From: an uncultured Burkholderiaceae bacterium
GTDB taxonomy: Bacteria > Pseudomonadota > Gammaproteobacteria > Burkholderiales > Burkholderiaceae_F
Reading direction: 5' to 3'
NCBI GenBank assembly: GCA_944390675.1
Contig: CALXQR010000004.1
Coordinates: 62,001 to 126,000 of the forward strand
Length of the DNA stretch: 64,000 bases
A program made the translations under genes and the position numbers. The notes under the pieces were generated by a model, which had not been told where the DNA came from, searched no databases, and was given only the letters and a program-made list of their open reading frames with translations. Shown here in pieces: positions 16,859-25,779 of the stretch (position 1 is the first letter of the stretch; each line of letters starts with the position of its first letter).

Positions 16859-17620
16859 ATGTCTGACAAAGAATTAAAACAAAACGAAGAAAAAGTTACG
16901 GTGGGCTGTTATGTATCACTGATTTTAGCCATTGTCTTTTTCTCCGGAGTGGCCGCGGGCGGCAGCTACGCCTGGAGTGTGCTTGATTTCTCGACGCTGA
17001 TGGGCAGCGCGGGCAAGATGGTAGGCAGCGTTGTCGAAACTCCGGAAGGCCTTAAAACAACCCTGACGACGATGCGCGGCATCGGCGGCTCAGGCGCCAT
17101 TGACGGCTTTATGATGGCGATTTCTTTGATTGTGCCGGGCGTCATGCTGGCCATGGGCATGATCGCGGTGTTTGAGCATTACGGCGCGCTCCGTGCCGCC
17201 AAGCAGCTTTTGACACCAGTGCTGCAATTTTTAATCGGTGTGCCCGGAACGGCTACGCTTGCGCTTATCGCTTGTCTGCAATCAACAGACGGGGGAGCGG
17301 CACTGACGCGTCAGCTTAAAGACTCCGGTGCGCTCAATTACCGTGAAATCAATAATTTCTCCGCCTTTCAGATGGTCGCCTGCGCGCCGATCACGAATTT
17401 CGTGACTTTCAGCGCAGCGATATTGGCGATGACGGCCGCTGACGGCACCAAACTCGTGCCGCTTACGATGGGAATGGGTTTGGCCGTTTTGCTCGCAGCG
17501 AAATTCATCGGCGCCAACATTATGCGTTTGATTCAATGGCGCTTGGCTAGCCGAGAAAACTCTGCCTCCGTCGGTGCATTAATTGAAAAGCCCGCCGTGT
17601 TAACGATTGAAAGGAACTGA
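16859..17620 (+). CDS. YjiH-like membrane protein with nucleoside-recognition (gate) domain
   Basis: This 253-residue inner-membrane protein has about six helices. I choose the ATG at 16859 since AGGA lies 8 bases upstream; in-frame ATGs at 16841 and 16850 are alternatives. The segments LIVPGVMLAMGMIAVFEHYG and LIGVPGTATLALIACLQSTD followed by GGAALTRQL resemble the gate domain found in nucleoside carriers and the spore maturation A/B proteins. It is paired with a YjiG-like protein 2 bp downstream, as in E. coli yjiH-yjiG. Substrate is not known; in E. coli the pair lies beside an isoaspartyl dipeptidase gene. Confidence 0.82.
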   Translation: MSDKELKQNEEKVTVGCYVSLILAIVFFSGVAAGGSYAWSVLDFSTLMGSAGKMVGSVVETPEGLKTTLTTMRGIGGSGAIDGFMMAISLIVPGVMLAMGMIAVFEHYGALRAAKQLLTPVLQFLIGVPGTATLALIACLQSTDGGAALTRQLKDSGALNYREINNFSAFQMVACAPITNFVTFSAAILAMTAADGTKLVPLTMGMGLAVLLAAKFIGANIMRLIQWRLASRENSASVGALIEKPAVLTIERN

Positions 17621-17622
17621 TC

Positions 17623-18090
17623 ATGACCGCCATTACCAATGAAAAACCGCTTATTACCGATGTGTTCGTTAAGGGCGCACGCCAGGGCTGGGATTTGGCT
17701 ACTAAATCCATGCTCCCCAATCTCGTGATGGCGTTTGTGCTGATCAAAGCGCTCAATGTGACAGGGCTTTTGCACTATATCGGCTTGGTTTTTGAACCTA
17801 TGATGTCTGTGTTCGGACTGCCGGGAGAAAGCGCGATGATTTTGGCGAGTTCTTGGCTATCGGTCGGCGGCGGATTGGGCGTGCTGATTGCTTTCATAAC
17901 CGAAGGCGTGATGAGCGGGGAGCAGGTCGCGATCATTCTGCCTTCAATGTTCATCATGGGCGGTCAGCTTCAATACATGGGCCGCTGCTTAGGCGTGATC
18001 GGTATTAAAGACAAGATGCTCTACGTCATCATGCTCATTCCGATTGTGATGGCTTTTGCTGCGCTCACCTTCATGAGCATCATCGTTTAA
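17623..18090 (+). CDS. YjiG-like membrane protein
   Basis: The 155-residue protein is close in length and pattern to E. coli YjiG (153 residues). It begins with a short soluble stretch, then MLPNLVMAFVLIKALNVTGL, the family segment FGLPGESAMILASSWLSVGG and ILPSMFIMGGQLQYMGRCLG. Four to five helices are predicted. It starts 2 bp after the yjiH-like gene and ends just before the autotransporter terminator on the other strand. The pair probably forms one gated membrane complex; the transported compound is unknown. Confidence 0.82.
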   Translation: MTAITNEKPLITDVFVKGARQGWDLATKSMLPNLVMAFVLIKALNVTGLLHYIGLVFEPMMSVFGLPGESAMILASSWLSVGGGLGVLIAFITEGVMSGEQVAIILPSMFIMGGQLQYMGRCLGVIGIKDKMLYVIMLIPIVMAFAALTFMSIIV

Positions 18091-18100
18091 CTGAAAAATT

Positions 18101-18122
18101 GCGCCCGGTTTGAGCCGGGCGC
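18101..18122 (-). terminator. terminator of the autotransporter gene
   Basis: The GC-rich 8-bp stem GCGCCCGG/CCGGGCGC is followed on the minus strand by AATTTTTC. It lies between the convergent yjiG-like and autotransporter genes. Confidence 0.82.
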
Positions 18123-18151
18123 GAGATCATGAGTTAGATAGCAGCCATTTT

Positions 18152-20764
18152 TTAGAAGCGATACTCAACTTGAGCCTTACCGCTTACGCCTTCACGCTGG
18201 CCGACGTAACCGCGGATTTTAAGATCCATCACCCAAGGCGATTCATCAGACTTGTAGCGAAGACCCAAGGAGCCGATGCCCATGGAGCCTCGCATCGAAG
18301 CGCCGTCGGCGATCTTTTGGCCATTGACTTCTACACGCACGTCAGGCGTAAAGTCATACTGGTAGGCCAAGCCCGTGTAAGCCCAAAGAGACTTCTGAAG
18401 CGGGAAGTAAATTCGGCCGCCCGCGCGGATTCTGGAGCTTGAAACCGAGTCAAAGTCAAAGCGGTTATTGACGCCGTCGGCTGCGATGTCTTCACTGTCA
18501 TCGGGCAAATACGTGTAGAAGTATTTGGCAAAGAGATCGAGCTTGCGATCGCCGCCGATTTCAAAAATCTTGCCTAAACCGACGTGAGCGCCAAAGTAGC
18601 TGCCGGAAAGCTCATAGCCGTGTCCCTGACCATTGGCGTCAATGAGACCGCGCTTGACATCGCTTTCCATGCGGCCTGCGCGAAGCGAGCCCTCCAAGTA
18701 CCAGCCCGCGGGATTTTTAATGCGAGCCGAAAGCCCCGCGCCGTAGTACTTCATCTCGCCGCTAAAGCGCCGATCGATATTTAAGTACGACATCTCTTCG
18801 CTGTAGTCCCCCTTGCCGGTTTCCACAAAGAGGTTCAAAAGCAGGGGATTGCCGCCCGCCATGACGGAATTTGCAAGGCCCGCAGCGGCCGTGAAGCCGT
18901 GCACGTCAATATGGCCCTTTGTGCTGTAGTTGCTCTGCACACCGTCAATGGAGGCAAAGGTTCTTAAACCCCAGTGGTAGTCGCGCGAAGTGGCATCCAA
19001 ATTATCCAAAATGAGTTCTGCGCCGTGGTTGACGAAGAAAAGACCCATGTTGCGGTTATTGGAAACGAGCTCAAGCTGACGGCTCGGCACCGTGCCTTCC
19101 AGACGGAATTCAACCGAGTTTTCTTCCGGATTATTTTGAATGACGCCCGTGGAATCTTCAGTGAGCGAAGAGGGGATGGCAATCGTCTGGCCGTTGTCAT
19201 AGGCGGGATTAAAATCCAACTTTTCATTGGTACCTTGGACCAATGCCATCTTTTCACCGAAATGATCTTCCAATTTCCCTTCAAAGCGGATGCTTTGCAC
19301 ATCAACATCCAAATGAGTCGAAGCAATCAACGCTTCATTATTAACTTTTAAAAGTGTCTCACCGTCTTGCCACAAGAAGTTTTTAAACGCAATGGTGTCG
19401 AAATTGCGGACTGAGCCGACCGCGCCTCTCCAATGATTCAGGATGAGAGAATTATCATGGGCATTGGCGAAAGTTCTTGCACCCCAAAAGTTTACTTTTT
19501 GGTAGTTATTTGCATTGAATTCGTCTTTTGCCGATTCGAGAATAATTTTGTTATTAAAAACATCAATGTTCGCCCATGTGCTGCCACCCGCGTACACATG
19601 AACTTCTCCCCAGTCTTCGACGTCAATTTGAGAATCGATCAGATGGACGGTATTTCCGCTGATGTTGAAATTCCCACTCTCACCCTCAGACATACCACCG
19701 GTTATATAGGAAAGATTTCCGATCTCTTCCTCTTCGTCACCGGTGAAAAAATGAATGGGTTTTAAGTGTGAATTGGAGATGAGTACAGTTCCGTTAGTCA
19801 CGCCGCCGTAGTAATTTTCGCCGGAAGCAATACTGCCGAAATACAAGGTTGAGTTTTCAACTCTGACTTTGTTGCTGTCTAAGACGCCCTCTAGGTCATA
19901 GCTCGCTGAATGAGCACCATTTAGAGTACTTACGACGAGGTTTTGGCTGCCAACAATAGTGACGCTGTTGTTTTTAGCATCACCGCTGTCAGTGAAAGCT
20001 CCGCTTAACATCGAAAAAGCACTGTCGTTGAGCTTTTTAATCGTTACAGAGTTGTTAAATGCCTGGCCTGATTCAACATTGGCGCCATAAATACCGGCGG
20101 CGCGTTCACCAACCATAGGGTGATCTGAATCGTTAAAGTTTTCCGAAGGCGCAAACTTAAGCCCGCCGGAACTGCCATCAATTAAAACGGAATTGTTTTC
20201 GGCCGTTTGAAAGTGAGTTGAAGATTCTGCCGAGTCTGCAGCGATCACATCTACATTGCTGTAGAAATAGCCACCGGTAATAATCACCTTGTTATTCGTT
20301 AAATTACCGTTGTCACTTCGAGCCGCTACGAATTTACCGAAGCTTTGTCCATCGTCGTTTTTTCTTTTAGCGTAAAACGCGCCGGATCTGATTTCCAGAC
20401 AGTTATTATCTACATCACCATCTTTAGAATAAGCGGCAAAAAGCATCGCGTCAGAAGATGCATCTTTGCTGCCGATATTGCCTGAATTCCAAACTAAATG
20501 ATTGTTTACAAGGGCAGTGGTGTCCTCGTCATTATAAGCCGCATAAAGCTGAAGTCCATTGAGAGTGGGGTTTTCAAGCTCAATTTCATAAAAATTATTT
20601 TGAAAGCTGTCGTCGACCTCAACAAAGTAACCGCCGTTATCGGCCGCATGCACATAGGACTCAAAATCGGCTATTGAATGAATTTCAGTAGCGGTTGCAG
20701 CCAAGGCAACAGATGTCAGCGCCATCGACACAGCCGTGTGTAAAGCAGATTGTTTGAAAGCCAT
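18152..20764 (-). CDS. autotransporter (type Va secretion) with beta-helix-like passenger
   Basis: This is an 870-residue outer-membrane autotransporter. The ATG at 20764 is preferred (GGAG 6 bases upstream) over one 12 bases earlier. A Sec signal peptide (MAFKQSALHTAVSMALTSVA, then ALAATA) is followed by a passenger of about 560 residues rich in Asn, Ser and Asp, with recurring NNSVTI, NNKVII and NSTLYF-type rungs typical of right-handed beta-helices. From about residue 600 a beta-barrel translocator follows (WGLRTFASIDG, LDLFAKYFYTYLPDD, GSLGLRYK) and the protein ends in VEYRF, the aromatic BAM signal. Adhesin or surface role likely; ligand unknown. Upstream DNA is very A/T-rich. Confidence 0.9.
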   Translation of the reverse strand: MAFKQSALHTAVSMALTSVALAATATEIHSIADFESYVHAADNGGYFVEVDDSFQNNFYEIELENPTLNGLQLYAAYNDEDTTALVNNHLVWNSGNIGSKDASSDAMLFAAYSKDGDVDNNCLEIRSGAFYAKRKNDDGQSFGKFVAARSDNGNLTNNKVIITGGYFYSNVDVIAADSAESSTHFQTAENNSVLIDGSSGGLKFAPSENFNDSDHPMVGERAAGIYGANVESGQAFNNSVTIKKLNDSAFSMLSGAFTDSGDAKNNSVTIVGSQNLVVSTLNGAHSASYDLEGVLDSNKVRVENSTLYFGSIASGENYYGGVTNGTVLISNSHLKPIHFFTGDEEEEIGNLSYITGGMSEGESGNFNISGNTVHLIDSQIDVEDWGEVHVYAGGSTWANIDVFNNKIILESAKDEFNANNYQKVNFWGARTFANAHDNSLILNHWRGAVGSVRNFDTIAFKNFLWQDGETLLKVNNEALIASTHLDVDVQSIRFEGKLEDHFGEKMALVQGTNEKLDFNPAYDNGQTIAIPSSLTEDSTGVIQNNPEENSVEFRLEGTVPSRQLELVSNNRNMGLFFVNHGAELILDNLDATSRDYHWGLRTFASIDGVQSNYSTKGHIDVHGFTAAAGLANSVMAGGNPLLLNLFVETGKGDYSEEMSYLNIDRRFSGEMKYYGAGLSARIKNPAGWYLEGSLRAGRMESDVKRGLIDANGQGHGYELSGSYFGAHVGLGKIFEIGGDRKLDLFAKYFYTYLPDDSEDIAADGVNNRFDFDSVSSSRIRAGGRIYFPLQKSLWAYTGLAYQYDFTPDVRVEVNGQKIADGASMRGSMGIGSLGLRYKSDESPWVMDLKIRGYVGQREGVSGKAQVEYRF

Positions 20765-21016
20765 GTCGGTCTCCATTTACAGTAAATGTGAGGGATTCTA
20801 TAGTTATTTGAAAAATAAATGTTTTTCACAAATGAATATATAGTTTTAAACATATGATGCCAATAGACTTTCGTATATAAAAAATCTAAATATCTTTGAC
20901 TATTTTTGTTATAGCCATCTGAATTAATTGAAGTATTTCAAATAAGTAATTTTCACAGAATCATAAAAACGAGTAGCATTATTTTTCTTTGTAACGGAAC
21001 GTAAGAAAGACCCATC

Positions 21017-22246
21017 ATGATTTTTCTCATCATCACAGTGGCGATGCTCATCACGCTTTTTTTATTGCGTCGCCATCAGCCGATCGGCATCGCCATTTTG
21101 GCGGGCGGTCTTTTTATTTGGCTGTGCACGGATCCGAAATTAGACGAACTCACGGGCGCGGCTGTGCAGATGTTCACCTCACCCAGAAGCTACGACTTGG
21201 TGGGCGCGCTCTACTTGGTGATCTGCTTAGAAATTGAATTGAGAAAAAGCGGGTGCCTGGCGGGTATGGTTGAAGCGCTCTCGCGCATGTTCTCAAGCCG
21301 CCGTTTTACGCTTGCCGTGATGCCTGCGTTCCTGGGGCTTTTGCCTTCCATGGGGGGCGCCCGTTTTTCTGCGCCTATTGTTCAGGAAGCTTCGAAAGGT
21401 TTTGAAGCGACGCAGGAAGACAAGGCCGCCATTAACTTTTGGTTCAGACACATTTTTGAATTCTCCAGCCCCTTGGTGCCGGGCATGATTTTGGCCTGCG
21501 GCATCGCCGGCGTGAAAATCGGGGATTTAATTGTGCACCTGGGGTGGCTTACCATCGTCGCCTTCCTTTTGGGGTGGATCGTGATGGTGCGAGGCCTCAA
21601 ACAAACCTCTTTAACCAAGAACACGGTCACGGGTGAAGAAGCCAAGCGCCACAATTGGGACTTTGTGCTTTCCCTTACCCCTGTGATTGCCAACGTCGTT
21701 TTGATGGTCACGCTCGGACTTCAAGCTTCGGTTTCAATGATCATTGTGGTCGTCGCGATGATTCCGCTTTTGATGCTCTTTAACCGTCATGTGAGTGTGA
21801 AGGAAGTGTTTATCGGCGCGCTCGACTATAAGATGTTTGCCAACGTGATCTGCATTCTTTTGTTTGTGGAACTCTTGGATACGACGGGTGTGCTGGCGCT
21901 TTTGGTCGCGGCTTTTGAATCGTCTCCGCTGCCCGTGCCGGTTATCATCGGGTTCTTGAGCTTTATCATCGGGCTTCTCACCGGCATCTCTCAAGGCCAC
22001 GTGGCAATTATGATGCCGATCGTCGCTGGTATTTCCATGGGGGACTTGGATTTGGTCGGTGTGGCGATGGTCTTCGGTGTCGCAGGCCAAATGGTCACAC
22101 CCACGCACTTGTGTCTCACAATCACCGTGGATTACTTTAAGAGCGATTTCTTCAAAACCTTAAAGCCCGTGCTTTTGGCTCAGATTCCGCTCTCACTTAT
22201 TTTTATCATTGTTTCTTACTTTACCTGGGAAAAGACCTTCTTCTGA
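21017..22246 (+). CDS. DUF401-family permease
   Basis: This 409-residue polytopic membrane protein has about 10 helices. It matches the DUF401 group within the ion-transporter/CitM-like superfamily: an early IITVAMLITLFLLRRHQPIG, the motif FLGLLPSMGGARFSAPIVQE near residue 115, and two re-entrant-like stretches, HIFEFSSPLVPGMILACGI and LTGISQGHVAIMMPIVAGIS. Such duplicated motifs are typical of inverted-repeat anion permeases. Substrate is unknown. It is divergent from the autotransporter across a 252-bp A/T-rich spacer in which I see only general promoter-like sequence. Confidence 0.8.
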   Translation: MIFLIITVAMLITLFLLRRHQPIGIAILAGGLFIWLCTDPKLDELTGAAVQMFTSPRSYDLVGALYLVICLEIELRKSGCLAGMVEALSRMFSSRRFTLAVMPAFLGLLPSMGGARFSAPIVQEASKGFEATQEDKAAINFWFRHIFEFSSPLVPGMILACGIAGVKIGDLIVHLGWLTIVAFLLGWIVMVRGLKQTSLTKNTVTGEEAKRHNWDFVLSLTPVIANVVLMVTLGLQASVSMIIVVVAMIPLLMLFNRHVSVKEVFIGALDYKMFANVICILLFVELLDTTGVLALLVAAFESSPLPVPVIIGFLSFIIGLLTGISQGHVAIMMPIVAGISMGDLDLVGVAMVFGVAGQMVTPTHLCLTITVDYFKSDFFKTLKPVLLAQIPLSLIFIIVSYFTWEKTFF

Positions 22247-22265
22247 TTTTTCTCCAACAGGCAAC

Positions 22266-22296
22266 AAAAAAGCGCGGCTTCGAAACCGCGCTTTTT
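22266..22296. terminator. bidirectional terminator between DUF401 gene and ppsR
   Basis: The stem AAAAAGCGCGG/CCGCGCTTTTT with an 8-base loop has A and T tracts on both sides, so it serves both convergent genes. Confidence 0.88.
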
Positions 22297-22312
22297 GTGT
22301 TTAAGGCGAAGA

Positions 22313-23182
22313 TCAATCGATCTTGTGCGCGTTATGGAGATTGAGTTCAGCCATGATGGTGGCCGAAATTTCTTCAATGGAGCGGCTCGTGGAGCTCAAC
22401 CACTTGATGCCCTCGCGGCGCATCATGCTTTCTGCGGCTTCGATTTCGTTGCGGCAGTTTTCAAGCGAGGCATAGCGGCTGCCGGGACGGCGTTCGTTGC
22501 GGATTTGAGACAGGCGCTCGGGCGAAATGGAAAGTCCGAAAAGCTTATCGCGCTTATCGTGCAGGACTTCGGGCAATTCACCGCGCTCGAAATCTTCAGG
22601 GATAAGGGGGTAGTTCGCGGCCTTTACGCCAAACTGCATGGCAAGGAACAAACTCGTCGGCGTCTTGCCCGAGCGGCTCACGCCCACCAAAATCACGTCG
22701 GCTTCATTGAGGCCCTTGTTCATTTGACCGTCATCGTGCGCGAGCGTGTAGTTGATCGCTTCGATGCGGCGGTTGTAGCGCTCTTCGTCCTTGATGACGT
22801 GGCTTCTGCCCATCGAGTGGGCGGACTTCAGTCCCGTTTCCTGTTCAATTTCTTTAATGAAGCTGCGGAAGAACTCAATTCGGAAGCCCTGACACTTTTC
22901 CGTGAAGGTCTTATGGATGTTCACGTCCACAAAAGTGGAGAAAACGAGCGGACGAACACCCGTGCGGATGTAGGCGTCGTTAATCTTTTGGGCTGCCAGA
23001 ACGGCTTTTTCCGGCGTATCAATAAAGGGGATTCGGATTTGGTCGTATTCCAGATCCGTAAATTGGGTGAGCACCGAGTGGGCGAGCGTTTCAGCGGTGA
23101 TGGCCGTTGCGTCCGAGACAATGAACACGGTGCGCTTGCCCGTTTTATGCGGAGTTTCTTCTTTTTCAAGAGTATTGAACAT
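22313..23182 (-). CDS. ppsR: phosphoenolpyruvate synthase regulatory protein (kinase/pyrophosphorylase)
   Basis: PpsR is a bifunctional enzyme that switches PEP synthase off by ADP-dependent phosphorylation of an active-site Thr and on by Pi-dependent pyrophosphorolysis. The 289-residue protein has the DUF299 layout: VFIVSDATAITAETLAHSVL at residues 19-38, DVNIHKTFTEKCQ, and the P-loop-like GVSRSGKTPTSLFLA near residue 155. It is divergent from ppsA with a 94-bp shared promoter region, the standard partner arrangement. Start ATG at 23182. Confidence 0.95.
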   Translation of the reverse strand: MFNTLEKEETPHKTGKRTVFIVSDATAITAETLAHSVLTQFTDLEYDQIRIPFIDTPEKAVLAAQKINDAYIRTGVRPLVFSTFVDVNIHKTFTEKCQGFRIEFFRSFIKEIEQETGLKSAHSMGRSHVIKDEERYNRRIEAINYTLAHDDGQMNKGLNEADVILVGVSRSGKTPTSLFLAMQFGVKAANYPLIPEDFERGELPEVLHDKRDKLFGLSISPERLSQIRNERRPGSRYASLENCRNEIEAAESMMRREGIKWLSSTSRSIEEISATIMAELNLHNAHKID

Positions 23183-23276
23183 AAAAAAGCCTGTGCTAGA
23201 AAAAATTACCCGAAATGAATCGGTTGTCGCTACAATTCAGATATTCTAACAATCCAATCCTTTTTGGGGGAAGAAA

Positions 23277-25655
23277 ATGCCGCAAGGTCGTTATGTCTAT
23301 CCGTTTAGCCAGCTGCGTATGACCGACGTCGATCGCGTTGGCGGTAAGAACGCCTCTTTGGGTGAATTACTTAGCCAATTGACGAGCGCCGGGATCCGTG
23401 TGCCTGACGGTTTCGCCACGACTGCAGAAGCGTTCCGCTTGTTCCTGACGGAAAACAAGCTCGAAGAACGCATCAATGACCGCTTGAAAGGTCTCAATGT
23501 TGAAGATGTGAAGGCTCTTGCCGAAGCCGGTGCTGAAATCCGCAAGATGATTGAAGAAGCACCCTTCCCCGCAGAGCTTGAAAAAGAAATTCGTGAATTC
23601 TACGAATGGTTAAAGGACGGCCAGGAAGAAATCAGCGTGGCCGTTCGTTCTTCTGCGACCGCAGAAGACTTGCCGGATGCTTCTTTTGCCGGCCAACAGG
23701 AAACCTACTTGAACGTGGTGGGCATCGACCAAGTGTTGAGCCGCATGCGCGAAGTGTTTGCTTCCCTCTATAACGACCGCGCCATCAGCTACCGCGTGCA
23801 CAAGGGTTTTGATCACTCTGAAGTGGCCTTGTCCGCCGGTGTTCAGCGCATGTGCCGCTCTGACAAGGGCGCCGCAGGCGTGATGTTCACGCTCGATACC
23901 GAAAGCGGTTTTGATCAAGTGGTCTTCATCACAGCAAGCTACGGCTTGGGTGAAACCGTTGTTCAGGGCGCTGTGAACCCCGACGAATTCTATGTTCACA
24001 AGCCCATGCTCGAAAAGGGCAACTTCCCGATCATCCGCCGCAACTTGGGCAGCAAGTTGATCAAGATGGAATTCGACACCGATGCCAAGAACGGCCGCAG
24101 CGTCCGCACGGTTGACGTGAGCGACGCAGACCGCCGTCAATTCGCCATCACTGACGAAGACGTGATCGAATTGGCCAAGTTTGCCACCATCATTGAAAAA
24201 CACTACGGCCGTCCGATGGATATCGAATGGGGTAAAGACGGTATCGACGGCAAGATCTACATCCTGCAGGCTCGTCCGGAAACGGTTAAGAGCCGTCAAA
24301 ACGCTGCCGACGTCCAACAACGCTTTACCTTAAAGAGCAAGGGCCGCGTGTTGGTCACGGGCCGCGCCATCGGTCAAAAGATCGGCTTGGGTCCGGTTCG
24401 CATTGTTGAAGACGCAAGCGAAATGGAACGTGTTCAAGCCGGCGACGTGCTCGTTACCGACATGACCGACCCGAACTGGGAACCGGTGATGAAGCGTGCG
24501 AGCGCTATTGTCACGAACCGCGGCGGCCGCACCTGCCACGCCGCCATTATCGCCCGCGAATTGGGTATCCCGGCCGTTGTGGGCTGCGGTGATGCCACCG
24601 AACGCTTGGCCGAAGACATGGAAGTGACTGTGTCCTGCGCCGAAGGCGATACCGGTAAGATCTATGAAGGCCGCCAAGAAGTTCAGGTTGAAGAAGTCAA
24701 GCGCGGTGCGCTGCCTGAAATTCCCGTGAAGATCATGATGAACGTGGGCAATCCGCAGTTGGCCTTCGAATTCCAATCCATCCCCAATAAGGGTGTGGGC
24801 TTGGCTCGTTTGGAATTCATCATCAATAACAACATTGGCATCCACCCGAAGGTGGTGTTGGATTACCCGAATGTTGACGGTGAATTGCGTGACGCAGTTG
24901 AACGCTTGAGCGCCGGCTACAAGAGCCCGGTCGACTTCTTCGAAAAGAAGATCGCCGAAGGTGTGGCCACGATTGCTGCCGCTTTCTGGCCGAAGAAGGT
25001 CATCGTTCGTATGTCCGACTTCAAGAGCAACGAATACCGTAAGCTGATCGGCGGCGACCGCTACGAACCCGATGAAGAAAATCCGATGTTGGGCTTCCGC
25101 GGAGCATCGCGCTACATCGCCAACTCCTTTGCTGAATGCTTCCGTATGGAATGCAACGCAATGAAGTTTGTGCGCGACACGATGGGTCTTACCAACGTTG
25201 AATTGATGGTTCCGTTCGTTCGCACGATCGACGAAGCCCGTCAAGCGATTGAAATCATGGAACGTAACGGTTTGAAGCGCGGTGAAAACGGTCTTCGCAT
25301 CAACATGATGTGCGAAATCCCGTCCAACGCCGTCTTGGCTGATAAGTTCCTCGACTACTTCGACGGCTTCTCCATCGGCTCCAACGACATGACTCAGCTC
25401 ACGTTGGGTCTTGACCGTGACTCCGGTCTTGTGGCCGCAGGCTTTGATGAACGCAACGAAGCTGTGAAGATCATGCTCTCGATGGCAATCCGCGCCTGCC
25501 GTGCCCGCGGCAAGTACGTCGGCATCTGCGGTCAAGGGCCTTCTGACCACGAAGACTTGGCTCAATGGTTGATGGACGAAGGTATTGAATCCATCTCCTT
25601 GAACCCCGACACGGTTGTCGATACTTGGAGACGTTTGGCAGCTTCTGCTAAGTAA
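23277..25655 (+). CDS. ppsA: phosphoenolpyruvate synthase
   Basis: PpsA converts pyruvate and ATP to PEP, AMP and Pi, the gluconeogenic entry point. The 792-residue protein has the N-terminal ATP-grasp domain ([14 protein letters not shown] near 18, [20 protein letters not shown] near 120), the central swivelling domain with the catalytic His in [20 protein letters not shown] (around residue 413-432; the Thr before Cys-His is the PpsR target), and the C-terminal TIM barrel with [13 protein letters not shown] and GICGQGPS. Glu is almost always GAA and Lys AAG, a sign of high expression. It points to growth on pyruvate-yielding substrates such as amino acids or organic acids. Confidence 0.97.
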   Translation: MPQGRYVYPFSQLRMTDVDRVGGKNASLGELLSQLTSAGIRVPDGFATTAEAFRLFLTENKLEERINDRLKGLNVEDVKALAEAGAEIRKMIEEAPFPAELEKEIREFYEWLKDGQEEISVAVRSSATAEDLPDASFAGQQETYLNVVGIDQVLSRMREVFASLYNDRAISYRVHKGFDHSEVALSAGVQRMCRSDKGAAGVMFTLDTESGFDQVVFITASYGLGETVVQGAVNPDEFYVHKPMLEKGNFPIIRRNLGSKLIKMEFDTDAKNGRSVRTVDVSDADRRQFAITDEDVIELAKFATIIEKHYGRPMDIEWGKDGIDGKIYILQARPETVKSRQNAADVQQRFTLKSKGRVLVTGRAIGQKIGLGPVRIVEDASEMERVQAGDVLVTDMTDPNWEPVMKRASAIVTNRGGRTCHAAIIARELGIPAVVGCGDATERLAEDMEVTVSCAEGDTGKIYEGRQEVQVEEVKRGALPEIPVKIMMNVGNPQLAFEFQSIPNKGVGLARLEFIINNNIGIHPKVVLDYPNVDGELRDAVERLSAGYKSPVDFFEKKIAEGVATIAAAFWPKKVIVRMSDFKSNEYRKLIGGDRYEPDEENPMLGFRGASRYIANSFAECFRMECNAMKFVRDTMGLTNVELMVPFVRTIDEARQAIEIMERNGLKRGENGLRINMMCEIPSNAVLADKFLDYFDGFSIGSNDMTQLTLGLDRDSGLVAAGFDERNEAVKIMLSMAIRACRARGKYVGICGQGPSDHEDLAQWLMDEGIESISLNPDTVVDTWRRLAASAK

Positions 25656-25680
25656 TCCGTCGATTATCTGTCGATAGTCA

Positions 25681-25712
25681 AAAAGCCGGCATAAAAAAAT
25701 GCCGGCTTTTCT
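25681..25712 (+). terminator. terminator of ppsA
   Basis: The 12-bp stem AAAAGCCGGCAT/ATGCCGGCTTTT with a poly-A loop ends in a T-tract. Confidence 0.88.
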
Positions 25713-25779
25713 ATGCAAAATAATTGCTAGCGGTTATATACTGAACAATTGTTTTGCATTTTTCTTACTCAGTAAAACC

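Noticed and set aside
24330-25718. Open frame of 462 codons antisense to ppsA
   Set aside because: It has the same codon-bias shadow character: the composition is His- and Asp-rich, it has no recognisable domain, and it overlaps the ppsA terminator.
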